DNA of 64,000 nt from Kangiella sp. (GTDB lineage Bacteria > Pseudomonadota > Gammaproteobacteria > Enterobacterales > Kangiellaceae), in NCBI GenBank assembly GCA_028284185.1, contig JANQSG010000021.1, forward strand, positions 186,001-250,000, given 5' to 3'. Of this stretch, positions 17,436 to 25,221 are shown piece after piece. Each line of letters opens with the position of its first letter. The stretch's first letter is position 1. Made by a program: the position numbers and the translations under genes. Below the pieces are notes generated by a model, which ran no database searches, was not told where the DNA came from, and saw only the letters and a list, made by a program, of their open reading frames with translations.

Positions 17436-19358
17436 TTAGTTCTTCGATAGCGACTCCTCAACAAAGTTACTCAATTGTATCAAAAAATCTACTTGAGTAT
17501 CGACTTTGTCAAACCCATGCACTTCTCGCTTATAAAATACTTTTTTATACGGTATCTTTAGCGCATCGAGTACCGAAGCCAATCGAAAATAATGTTCAAG
17601 ATCAACTACTGTATCTTTCCCGCCATGAGATATCATAATAGGAGTTTTTATATCCTTTGCTCTATAAACTGGCGAATACTGTTTTAACTCATTAAGATTT
17701 TTGTTTGGATTTCCCACATATTCTAAATAAAACTCCTGAGCCTCTTTATTTGTTTTTGCTCTATGCTCACTAAATAACAATACTAAATCAGTCACTCCAG
17801 CATAAGAAATTGCACAAGAATAAAGCTCAGGATATTTAATACTGCTCATTAGTGCAGAGTATCCTCCGTAGCTAATACCAAAGATACATATATTACCCTC
17901 ATTTGCTAACCCTTTAGAAATAATGTTCTTTGTGGCTGTCGCAATATCTTCCTCTATTAGTTTCCCCCACTGCTTTTTACTGCTCTCTAAAAATTCTTTA
18001 CCATAACCAGAAGAGCCTCGATAGTTTACTTGCAAGACTGAGTAGCCTAGTTTAGATAAAGATTGCACAGTACGATCAAAATATCTATAGTCTCTAACGC
18101 CATGTGGGCCGCCATGTGGCATAACAATAAGAGGCATTTTTCTTGAGTGATTTTCACTGGGCGTAAAATATGATTCTATTTCAACACCATCGCTTGTTTT
18201 AGATTTAAAAACTTGAGTTTCTTGAAAGGAAGCATCTTTTAAGTTTGGAAGTGCATAATCCAAAATATCTAATGATAATTCTGTCTTATCAAACAAATAA
18301 AAAGAACCTGGCTTATTTGAAGCATAATCAACAAGTATCGATTTTTGACCATCCAAACTTGAATCAATGATGTAAAGAGTATTAGTAGATAACTCTTTTG
18401 AAAGCTCTCCAAGTGATTGCTCTATGGAATTATCAAGCATTTCATAAGTGCTAACACCTTCAGCTATTGATACAACACCAAGAACTTTTGTTCTTCGCTT
18501 ATCCTTTAGAACACCGCTATAGTTTAAACTTTTCAAACGATAAAGCGGTTCGCTAAGTTGTTTGGTTGTCACATTTAGTGAATAAAGTTCACTTTCATCA
18601 TTTACATTGCTTTGGAAAAAATATAGTTGTTGGCTATTTTGATCAAAAAGTGCAGGTTTGAACTTATTAACATTTTTAACTTCGTATACCAACTCCCAAC
18701 TTTTTCGATAAGGAGATCTATAATAAATTTTGTTGATTCCGTCCTTTTGTTGCTGGTGAGAAATGGATATATGACCGTTAGAATCAGATAACCAGTAGTT
18801 ATGTTTCGTAACTCCTCTGTTAATACGCTTCTTGTTTCGCAATTGAGTATAGTATTTACTATTCGTTAAGTCTAACTTATATAGTAGAGTTTCTTCGCCA
18901 TTGCGTTTACCAAGAATCATCTTGTTAGGCACCATTGGTAGGCTATCGAACATAAAATAGTTCTCGACCAACTTACTCTTAACAATATTTCTTTTATCAT
19001 TACCTTCATTAATAATAAATAATTCTAACATTCTCTGACCAAGCTTATTTCTTAAGCTCACCACAAGATGTTTATCATCTACCCAGAAATAGTCTATAAA
19101 GTCATAAAAAGAATTAATTCTATCTTTTAATAATTGGTATTTAACTTTTATTTTTGGATCAAAAACAAATAATTTAGTGTATTTACCATCAAAGTTGGCG
19201 TGAGCAATTAAGCTACCATTTGGGCTTATTGAAAAATTACGATTTGAATTAGGATTAAATATGTCTAGAAGCAACTGTTCTTTTTGTTCATCAGCAAAAG
19301 AATAAAAAGATAAATTTATAAAGACAAAAGCAACTATCAATCTGTAAACTTTACTCAT
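17436..19358 (-). CDS. S9 family exported oligopeptidase
   Basis: A 640-residue serine peptidase with a signal peptide (about 1-22, ending SFAD), a beta-propeller region (about 30-370) and a C-terminal alpha/beta hydrolase domain. The catalytic triad is visible: nucleophile Ser in FGISYGGYSALM, Asp in HGGKDTVVD, His in EVHGFDK; the oxyanion segment MPHGGPHGVRDYRYFD precedes it. The architecture is that of the prolyl oligopeptidase/acylaminoacyl peptidase group, probably acting on peptides in the periplasm. Its start overlaps the preceding small gene by 8 bp. It is similar in layout to the S9 gene at 20159-22168, which suggests a local duplication. Confidence 0.88.
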   Translation of the reverse strand: MSKVYRLIVAFVFINLSFYSFADEQKEQLLLDIFNPNSNRNFSISPNGSLIAHANFDGKYTKLFVFDPKIKVKYQLLKDRINSFYDFIDYFWVDDKHLVVSLRNKLGQRMLELFIINEGNDKRNIVKSKLVENYFMFDSLPMVPNKMILGKRNGEETLLYKLDLTNSKYYTQLRNKKRINRGVTKHNYWLSDSNGHISISHQQQKDGINKIYYRSPYRKSWELVYEVKNVNKFKPALFDQNSQQLYFFQSNVNDESELYSLNVTTKQLSEPLYRLKSLNYSGVLKDKRRTKVLGVVSIAEGVSTYEMLDNSIEQSLGELSKELSTNTLYIIDSSLDGQKSILVDYASNKPGSFYLFDKTELSLDILDYALPNLKDASFQETQVFKSKTSDGVEIESYFTPSENHSRKMPLIVMPHGGPHGVRDYRYFDRTVQSLSKLGYSVLQVNYRGSSGYGKEFLESSKKQWGKLIEEDIATATKNIISKGLANEGNICIFGISYGGYSALMSSIKYPELYSCAISYAGVTDLVLLFSEHRAKTNKEAQEFYLEYVGNPNKNLNELKQYSPVYRAKDIKTPIMISHGGKDTVVDLEHYFRLASVLDALKIPYKKVFYKREVHGFDKVDTQVDFLIQLSNFVEESLSKN

Positions 19359-19896
19359 CAGATGTGACCTCTTGAATCAAGTCAAAATAAGGATCAATAG
19401 CATGTCCTGTATAATGTAACTTGTGAGAATCAAGCAATTCAGGATAGTCGGTTTTCAATTGTTTATAGGCAAAAGAAGAACGGTTGTGGTAACCAAAGCT
19501 TGCAACGCCATTCCCAAGATTAACAATTCCAAAATCACCGCCGTAGTTTATCTTTCCAGCATCTACTTTAAAATCAAATTTATTGTCATTCAAATCATAA
19601 TACCGATCATTATAAAGTACTACCCTGGACCAAGAGTAATTTCCCGCCTCAAGCTTTAGTAGTCTATGATTTCTGCCGATTGTAATACGCTTAATAATCT
19701 TGCCTTGTTCACCAGTTATTCGAATACTCTTGATTCCCGAAGAAAATTCAGTTTTTGAAAAAAAATCATTAACCCAAATCCTTGCTAAATAATAACCTTC
19801 GTTTGACTTCAAGACTTCTTCTGGTTTAGAAAAACCAAATAAACAAAATATTCCCATTAAAATAGTTATTTTCTTCATTCTTAATAAATATTTCAT
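19351..19896 (-). CDS. unknown exported beta-rich protein
   Basis: A 181-residue protein; GGGAGAAA lies 4 bases before the ATG. The N-terminus has a signal-like stretch (KITILMGIFCLFGFS). If FCLF were a lipobox it would be poor, so lipidation is doubtful. The mature part alternates hydrophobic and polar residues (IKSIRITGEQGKIIKRITIG; RLLKLEAGNYSWSRVVLY), resembling a small beta-sandwich of the DUF2846 kind, but this is not certain. It overlaps the S9 peptidase downstream by 8 bp, so the two are translationally coupled and may act together. Confidence 0.65.
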   Translation of the reverse strand: MKYLLRMKKITILMGIFCLFGFSKPEEVLKSNEGYYLARIWVNDFFSKTEFSSGIKSIRITGEQGKIIKRITIGRNHRLLKLEAGNYSWSRVVLYNDRYYDLNDNKFDFKVDAGKINYGGDFGIVNLGNGVASFGYHNRSSFAYKQLKTDYPELLDSHKLHYTGHAIDPYFDLIQEVTSDE

Positions 19897-19986
19897 TACT
19901 TTCTCCCAAATTTATCTCTCTCATGTCAACTTCCAATTAAAATTAAGAGCATATTTCTCTTTCTTTCGAGCCATAATGCTCAAAAA

Positions 19987-20015
19987 TCTGAACCCAAAAC
20001 AGAAAACTCTCTGAA
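19987..20015. repeat. 29-bp conserved block, copy A
   Basis: It matches 26 of 29 bases of the block at 22260-22288 in the same orientation. It lies 91 bp upstream of the start of the small exported-protein gene; copy B lies 92 bp upstream of the next S9 gene. The rest of the 19897-20158 gap has no convincing gene. Confidence 0.6.
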
Positions 20016-20158
20016 TCGTATACAAAGAAAAGCCCTCCAAAAGATGGCTTACTTGCTAATAAGATTGCGCATCTCTTTATTAAAGGTGTAATCAGACTTA
20101 GATTATTTAAAACTCTTCTACCGACCACACATATTGGATACCATTTACGAGCGGATTT

Positions 20159-22168
20159 TTAATAGTTTAAGTGTATATTCAAAAACTTTTCTACTTCTGT
20201 ATAAACCTTCCTTTTATCTTTATTTTTCTTCATAGCATTATGATCGGCATTTTTTAATTTTATAAAAGTCACATCCTTCTTTAATTTTTGGAGCTTCTCG
20301 AACATATTTCTTGACTCTGTGAAAGGAACCACTCTATCGATACTACCTGCGATCAATAGAATTGGAATATCAACTTTTTCTGCATTTAATACCGGAGAAT
20401 TAGTTTCAAGCATTTCTCTATCTATAGATGGATCCCCTATCTGAGAGTAAACAGCGTTTCTAATTTTTTTCTTGTAACGCAGAGGAGCCATACGGATATC
20501 ATATTGTATTTGTTTAACTAAGTTTGTTACTCCATTTATACTTACACTACATTTGTACAAGTCAGGCGTTTTAATAGCCCCCATTAAAGCTGCATAGCCT
20601 CCATAAGAAGCCCCGACTATACAAACCTTATTTTTATATGCATATCCCTTGTTTATCATAAATTTTACAGAGTCAGTAATATCATCCTGCATCAACTTCC
20701 CCCATTGCTTATAACCCATCTCTTCAAAATCTTTACCATAACCTGTTGAACCACGAAAATTAGGTTGCAAAACAATGTAACCACGAGTAGATATAAATTG
20801 AGCAAAGTCATCATAAGTACTGGAATCTCTAGCTTGAGGCCCCCCATGCGGCAACACAACCATTGGATATTTCTTTCCCGGCTCATAGTGTGGGGGGAAT
20901 AAAATATAGCTTCGGATTTTTTTACCGTCACGCATTGGAATGTAGGCTTTTGCTGGAATTCCTAAAGACTCTCCACTAAACTTTTCCCTAGAAATACCTA
21001 TCGGTGTCAGCGTATTCTCTGATGCGTTATATATATCGAAAAAGCCAGGGTTATTGCGACCATGAGTGATGGCTATTGCTTTATTCGAAGTTCTAGATGG
21101 CCAATAAAAATCAACATTGTCATCCCCTATTTGAGAAGCTAGAGCATCATATTGCATTTGGCGTTTAGAATTAAAGTAATACCTTTGTATTGTGTCATCT
21201 AGAGTTTTGTAACCGATTATTTCATTCGTTCTAGAGTCTTTAATTAAGCCAGTAATATCCTTATCATCATGTCTCGCAACAATTTTGCTTTTTTTCTTTG
21301 CCATATTTTTTTCGATAATTTCATAAAAACCTGTCTCTACATTCTTATGTCTGTAAATTAACGATAGCTCCTCTCCTAAACCAAAAAAAACCTCCCCTTC
21401 TTTACCAAAATAATCTTGATCATGCTCTTGAAAGTCAAATTGTTCCACCTCTGTCCAAGAGCCATCTTTTTGGTATTCGAATACTTCGACAACTCTCGCT
21501 ATGCTCAAGTAATCTAATCGATACTTAGGATTTCCCGCGTCATCAAATATAATGTTGAATGTACGCCTCTTCCCTTTTGCTATTAATTCTGCCTTACCAG
21601 TATAAACATCGACTTTATCAATATGTAATGCCCCCATTACATAATATGGCATTAAAATATGATCTGGTTCATCTGGAAGATAATGAACAACCGAACTATC
21701 GATGGTCTTACTTTCTTGTAATAAGACTAAATCTTTAGCATGAATATCAACAGAGACAGTTTTATCAAAAGTTTTATACTCATTAATATCAAATTCATTT
21801 TTTTTAGAGTCCTCTATTACATCATCCGTATCATAAGGTACTTTTAATTGTACTATCAGTCTTTCATTATTTGCCCACTTAACAAAATAAGGCCGAATGA
21901 CCTTATCGACAATTTTTCCAGTGATAGGAAAGCCCTCAGCTTCTAAATCTTTTATAAATAAATATCTAGTAGCCTCTTTATTATAAATAACAGCTAAATA
22001 TCTGCCATTTGGAGATAACTCAGCATCAATCAAATCCGAGTCGACAACAAAATCATCTACTGTTAATTTAGGGGTGAATTTTATATCCGAAGTTTTGCCA
22101 AATAAATTTAGGCTTGAAAAGACAGCTAACAAAATTAAGAAAGAGATTATTTTTAAGCTATTAAGCAA
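20159..22168 (-). CDS. S9 family exported oligopeptidase
   Basis: A 669-residue serine peptidase. It starts at a TTG (22168) with AAGGA about 8 bases upstream; no ATG gives the signal peptide (MLNSLKIISFLILLAVFSSL). A beta-propeller part is followed by the hydrolase domain with LPHGGPQARDSSTYDDFAQF, the nucleophile in VGASYGGYAALM, Asp in AGSIDRVVPF and His in NADHNAM. Same architecture and orientation as the peptidase at 17436-19358, but the sequences have diverged considerably. It would act on peptides in the periplasm or outside the cell; exact specificity cannot be inferred. Confidence 0.88.
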   Translation of the reverse strand: MLNSLKIISFLILLAVFSSLNLFGKTSDIKFTPKLTVDDFVVDSDLIDAELSPNGRYLAVIYNKEATRYLFIKDLEAEGFPITGKIVDKVIRPYFVKWANNERLIVQLKVPYDTDDVIEDSKKNEFDINEYKTFDKTVSVDIHAKDLVLLQESKTIDSSVVHYLPDEPDHILMPYYVMGALHIDKVDVYTGKAELIAKGKRRTFNIIFDDAGNPKYRLDYLSIARVVEVFEYQKDGSWTEVEQFDFQEHDQDYFGKEGEVFFGLGEELSLIYRHKNVETGFYEIIEKNMAKKKSKIVARHDDKDITGLIKDSRTNEIIGYKTLDDTIQRYYFNSKRQMQYDALASQIGDDNVDFYWPSRTSNKAIAITHGRNNPGFFDIYNASENTLTPIGISREKFSGESLGIPAKAYIPMRDGKKIRSYILFPPHYEPGKKYPMVVLPHGGPQARDSSTYDDFAQFISTRGYIVLQPNFRGSTGYGKDFEEMGYKQWGKLMQDDITDSVKFMINKGYAYKNKVCIVGASYGGYAALMGAIKTPDLYKCSVSINGVTNLVKQIQYDIRMAPLRYKKKIRNAVYSQIGDPSIDREMLETNSPVLNAEKVDIPILLIAGSIDRVVPFTESRNMFEKLQKLKKDVTFIKLKNADHNAMKKNKDKRKVYTEVEKFLNIHLNY

Positions 22169-22259
22169 GAGATATTTCCTTATGGATAATTCATTTAAAC
22201 ATCAATTTAATATCCACTTCAAAGACAGTCAACCTTATTTTACTGGCACCGCCCCAACT

Positions 22260-22288
22260 TCCGAACCCAAACCAGAAAACTCTCCGAA
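22260..22288. repeat. 29-bp conserved block, copy B
   Basis: Partner of the block at 19987-20015, with three mismatches. It lies 92 bp upstream of the S9 gene start. Both copies read GAACCCAAA and AGAAAACTCTC at the core on the plus strand. Confidence 0.6.
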
Positions 22289-22309
22289 GATTGCTATTAA
22301 ATATCCGAA

Positions 22310-22471
22310 TTACAGACAAACATACGCAATTAAGCTATCAACAACTTTATTAGCAAAATTGGCAGTATGAGGGCTAATTTGCACATACATATTTCCAGGT
22401 TTTTTATTAAACTTTGCTTCCAACAATATTTTATGTAAAGCCAACAGCTCAAAGTAATCTTTAAATTCCAT
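22310..22471 (-). CDS. possible 53-residue protein
   Basis: A short open frame with TGAGGA placed 5 bases before its ATG, in a 426-bp gap without other genes (22169-22594). The product begins MEFKDYFELLALHKILLEAK and ends in VVDSLIAYVCL; it reads as two or three amphipathic helices, without signal or membrane segment. After the TAA the same frame continues open for 24 more codons, so this could be the remnant of a longer gene. No family is recognised. Confidence 0.35.
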   Translation of the reverse strand: MEFKDYFELLALHKILLEAKFNKKPGNMYVQISPHTANFANKVVDSLIAYVCL

Positions 22472-22594
22472 AACATTCCTCAAAACTCGTTCTTGTCTGC
22501 ATATAAAATGCTTTTTATCTGTCGTTATTCTCTAGAGTAATCTTAAATTCATGTTATGAACGTCCTAAATATTTCATAGCCTACTTTCAAAATT

Positions 22595-23797
22595 TTATGC
22601 AGCCTTTACCCGCAAAACCTGCAGTGCTTGCTCGATATCTTCGATAATATCCTCAACATGCTCAAGACCTACCGAAATACGAATAAGGGTTTCACTAATC
22701 CCTGCAGCAGCTCTTTCTTCTTCGGTATAGGGCGAATGGGTCATGGAAGCTGGATGTTGAATTAAGGTTTCAGCATCGCCTAAACTGACCGCAATATGAC
22801 ACATTTTCAGGTTATTCATAAAGCGCACTGCATCATCAAAGGAGCCTTCAATTTCAAAAGCAATAACGCCGCCAGCCCGCTTCATTTGCGTACCCACTAG
22901 ATGATTAGCTGGATGATGTTTTAAGCCTGGGTAATAAACGGACTTTATACCAGCATGAGCATCTAAATAGTCAGCAACCTTTTCGGCATTGTCACAATGA
23001 CGCTCAACCCGCACTGATAAAGTTTTTAAACCACGAGAAATTAACCAGGCATCATTCGGACTCATCACTGCACCCATATCCTTAAGGGTCGTCATTTTAA
23101 TATTTTCAATTTGCTTGACACTACCACAACAAATACCGGCAACCACATCACCATGACCATTTAAGTATTTAGTCGCACTATGAATAATCAAATCCACACC
23201 ATAGTCACTTGGTTGTTGTAATACTGGCGACATAAAAGTATTGTCGATTACTGTTAGCAACTCATGCCTTTTGGCAATACGACTAATTTCATTCAAATCT
23301 GCGCAGACTAAATTTGGATTAATTGGTGTTTCAAAGAAAATCAATTGAGTATTTTCTTTAATTGCAGCTTCTATCGCTGTCGCATCAGTGATATCGACAA
23401 AACTGGCTTCAATCCCAAGTTCTGCAAATTTATGATTAATTAGTGCAAAAGAACACCCATAAAGTGCGGCTGATGCGATCAAATGATCACCCTTTTTAAG
23501 ATTCGCCAGTAACGTCGCTGAAACCGCACCCATACCAGATGCAAATGCCGCTGCCGCTTCGGTGTTTTCCAAAGCTGCCATACGCTGCTCAAGCTCCATT
23601 ACCGTTGGATTACCCAAACGCGAATAAATAAAACCAGCCTCTTCACCAGCAAAACGGTTAGCGCCTTGCTGCACATTATCAAATACAAAAGTTGAAGTTT
23701 GATGGATTGGTGTGGCTAAAGAACCAAAAGATGGATCCCCTACTCGACCTGCGTGAATGGCATTGGTCTCAAGGTGTTTGAATAATTTGTTCGACAT
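22595..23797 (-). CDS. megL: methionine gamma-lyase
   Basis: A 400-residue PLP enzyme of the Cys/Met metabolism family. The PLP lysine is in HSATKYLNGHGDVVAG. The substrate-side cysteine of true methionine gamma-lyases is present in AALYGCSFALI, which separates it from cystathionine lyases and synthases. The N-terminal YSRLGNPTV and the C-terminal SLGDAETLIQHPASMTHS are also diagnostic. It would split methionine to methanethiol, ammonia and 2-oxobutyrate in the cytoplasm. The gene starts 23 bp after an Lrp-family regulator on the same strand, a pairing that suggests amino-acid-responsive control. A tetrameric enzyme is expected from the family. Confidence 0.9.
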   Translation of the reverse strand: MSNKLFKHLETNAIHAGRVGDPSFGSLATPIHQTSTFVFDNVQQGANRFAGEEAGFIYSRLGNPTVMELEQRMAALENTEAAAAFASGMGAVSATLLANLKKGDHLIASAALYGCSFALINHKFAELGIEASFVDITDATAIEAAIKENTQLIFFETPINPNLVCADLNEISRIAKRHELLTVIDNTFMSPVLQQPSDYGVDLIIHSATKYLNGHGDVVAGICCGSVKQIENIKMTTLKDMGAVMSPNDAWLISRGLKTLSVRVERHCDNAEKVADYLDAHAGIKSVYYPGLKHHPANHLVGTQMKRAGGVIAFEIEGSFDDAVRFMNNLKMCHIAVSLGDAETLIQHPASMTHSPYTEEERAAAGISETLIRISVGLEHVEDIIEDIEQALQVLRVKAA

Positions 23798-23820
23798 ACA
23801 GCTCTCTCAAAATAAATAAT

Positions 23821-24300
23821 TTAAGTACTGATAGCCGTCGTGGCCTTTACCTCCTTCAACACTAAGCTGGTGTGAATTTTGGCAACCCCTTCCAATGGGA
23901 TCATCTTCTTCGAAATAAAATGCTCAAGCACCTGGGTATTTTTCACCACCACCTTAAGCAGATAATCGTATTCACCCGTTACGTTGTGGCATTCTAAAAC
24001 TTCTGACCAAGACGTAATGGTTTCTAAAATAGCTTGGATTTTCTCATGTTGGTGTAACTCCAAACTCAGCTCAACGAAACATAAGTTGTCGTAGCCCATC
24101 TGGTGTCTGTCTAACAAGGCGACATAGCCACGAATATAGCCTTCTTGCTCCAATCGCTTTACCCGCCCATGAGTCGCTGGTGGCGATAGGTGGATCTGTT
24201 TGGCCAATTCGGCATTACTGATCCGCCCTGCCTGTTGCAGTATTTTCAAGATCTTGCGATCCACTGCATCCAAACCAACTTCTATCGAAGATTCTACCAT
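23821..24300 (-). CDS. Lrp/AsnC family transcriptional regulator
   Basis: About 159 residues from the ATG at 24300, chosen because homologues begin just before LDAVDRKILKILQQ; the open frame extends 20 codons further as a hydrophobic stretch that does not fit the family. The N-terminal winged helix (ISNAELAKQIHLSPPATHGRVKRLEQEGYI) is followed by the RAM ligand-binding domain (about 75-150), including VTGEYDYLLKVVVKN. It probably senses an amino acid and controls megL, 23 bp downstream. No clear operator could be picked out upstream. Confidence 0.88.
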   Translation of the reverse strand: MVESSIEVGLDAVDRKILKILQQAGRISNAELAKQIHLSPPATHGRVKRLEQEGYIRGYVALLDRHQMGYDNLCFVELSLELHQHEKIQAILETITSWSEVLECHNVTGEYDYLLKVVVKNTQVLEHFISKKMIPLEGVAKIHTSLVLKEVKATTAIST

Positions 24301-24505
24301 TTTCAAGGCCCTTTGAAGAATATAATTAACTGTTATTGATATAATTAAGAATAATAGCATTTTTAGGTGCGTTTTACTTTATTTCATTAAGTTAATTGCA
24401 TTTTCTAACAAACAATTTGGAATAATCGTCAGCCTAACGTTTCTGGTCAGACCAAATTTAGGTACACTTAAAATTACTTGAACAATGGTTTACAGATTAT
24501 CAATG

Positions 24506-25141
24506 ACAGAAGCGGTAATTTTGATTCACGGGCTCGGTAGAACCCAATGGTCATTAAAACGATTAGAAAAAAAACTTCAAAAACAAGAGTTTACAACTTA
24601 TAACCAATCCTATCCCTCAACCAGGCAGCAGGTTAATGAATCAGCCGAATCTTATATTAGCCAAGCCTTGAACAGTTTGGGTGCAACTAAATTCGATAAG
24701 GTCCATTTCGTGACCCACTCACTTGGCGGTATTTTGGTGCGCTATTATTTATCCAACCATAAGCTCGATAAGCTGGGGCGTATCGTGATGTTGGCCCCGC
24801 CCAATCATGGCAGCGAAGTTGCCGATAAATTTCAGGATAAATGGTGGTATAAAATGGCTACTGGCCCTACTGGTCAGCAATTAACCGAATCCAGCCCTTT
24901 ATATCAACAACTTAGACCATTGGAAACAGATGTTGGCGTAATCATTGGCAATCGTTCCTCTGATCCCTGGTTTAATCATTTATTTGATGGCGATCACGAT
25001 GGCAAAGTTTCCGTTGCCAGCGCCCGCCTAAAAGAAGATCACCAGCTTAAAGTGGTCAATTGTGGACATACCCTATTAATGGAAAATAAAGAGGTAATGA
25101 ATTTAGTCATTGAATTTCTGCGGAATGGCAGTTTTGCATGA
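24506..25141 (+). CDS. alpha/beta hydrolase, lipase-like
   Basis: About 211 residues. It begins with VILIHGLGRTQWSL (oxyanion-hole strand and HG motif), has the nucleophile elbow THSLGGILVRYYL, and the later GDHDGKVSVASARL and CGHTLLM segments supply Asp and His. It resembles small EstA/PGAP1-like esterases without a signal peptide, so it should be cytoplasmic. The start is uncertain: 24506 (MTEAVILIHG) fits the family best, while 24485 is also open; neither has a ribosome site. It stands alone and is convergent with the S9 gene. Confidence 0.8.
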   Translation, partial: TEAVILIHGLGRTQWSLKRLEKKLQKQEFTTYNQSYPSTRQQVNESAESYISQALNSLGATKFDKVHFVTHSLGGILVRYYLSNHKLDKLGRIVMLAPPNHGSEVADKFQDKWWYKMATGPTGQQLTESSPLYQQLRPLETDVGVIIGNRSSDPWFNHLFDGDHDGKVSVASARLKEDHQLKVVNCGHTLLMENKEVMNLVIEFLRNGSFA

Positions 25142-25167
25142 ACCATAAAAAGTAAATCATAAAAAAA

Positions 25168-25200
25168 GCTTCCTGCTGGTAAGCGAGGAAGCCTTTTTCT
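25168..25200. terminator. bidirectional terminator
   Basis: GCTTCCT and AGGAAGC arms, extended by GCT/AGC around a small loop, with A-rich sequence before and T-rich sequence after. It serves both convergent genes around it. Confidence 0.8.
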
Positions 25201-25221
25201 TTTTAATTGGAATAAAGGAAA

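Noticed and set aside
19943..20128. 61-codon open frame between the S9 genes
   Set aside because: No ribosome site, ordinary intergenic composition, and it runs across the conserved 29-bp block. Its shared residues with the other copy come from the DNA repeat.
22201..22372. Second attC site near the S9 gene
   Set aside because: CCCCAAC resembles an R'' box, but no paired GTT box or inner stem can be found at a suitable distance.
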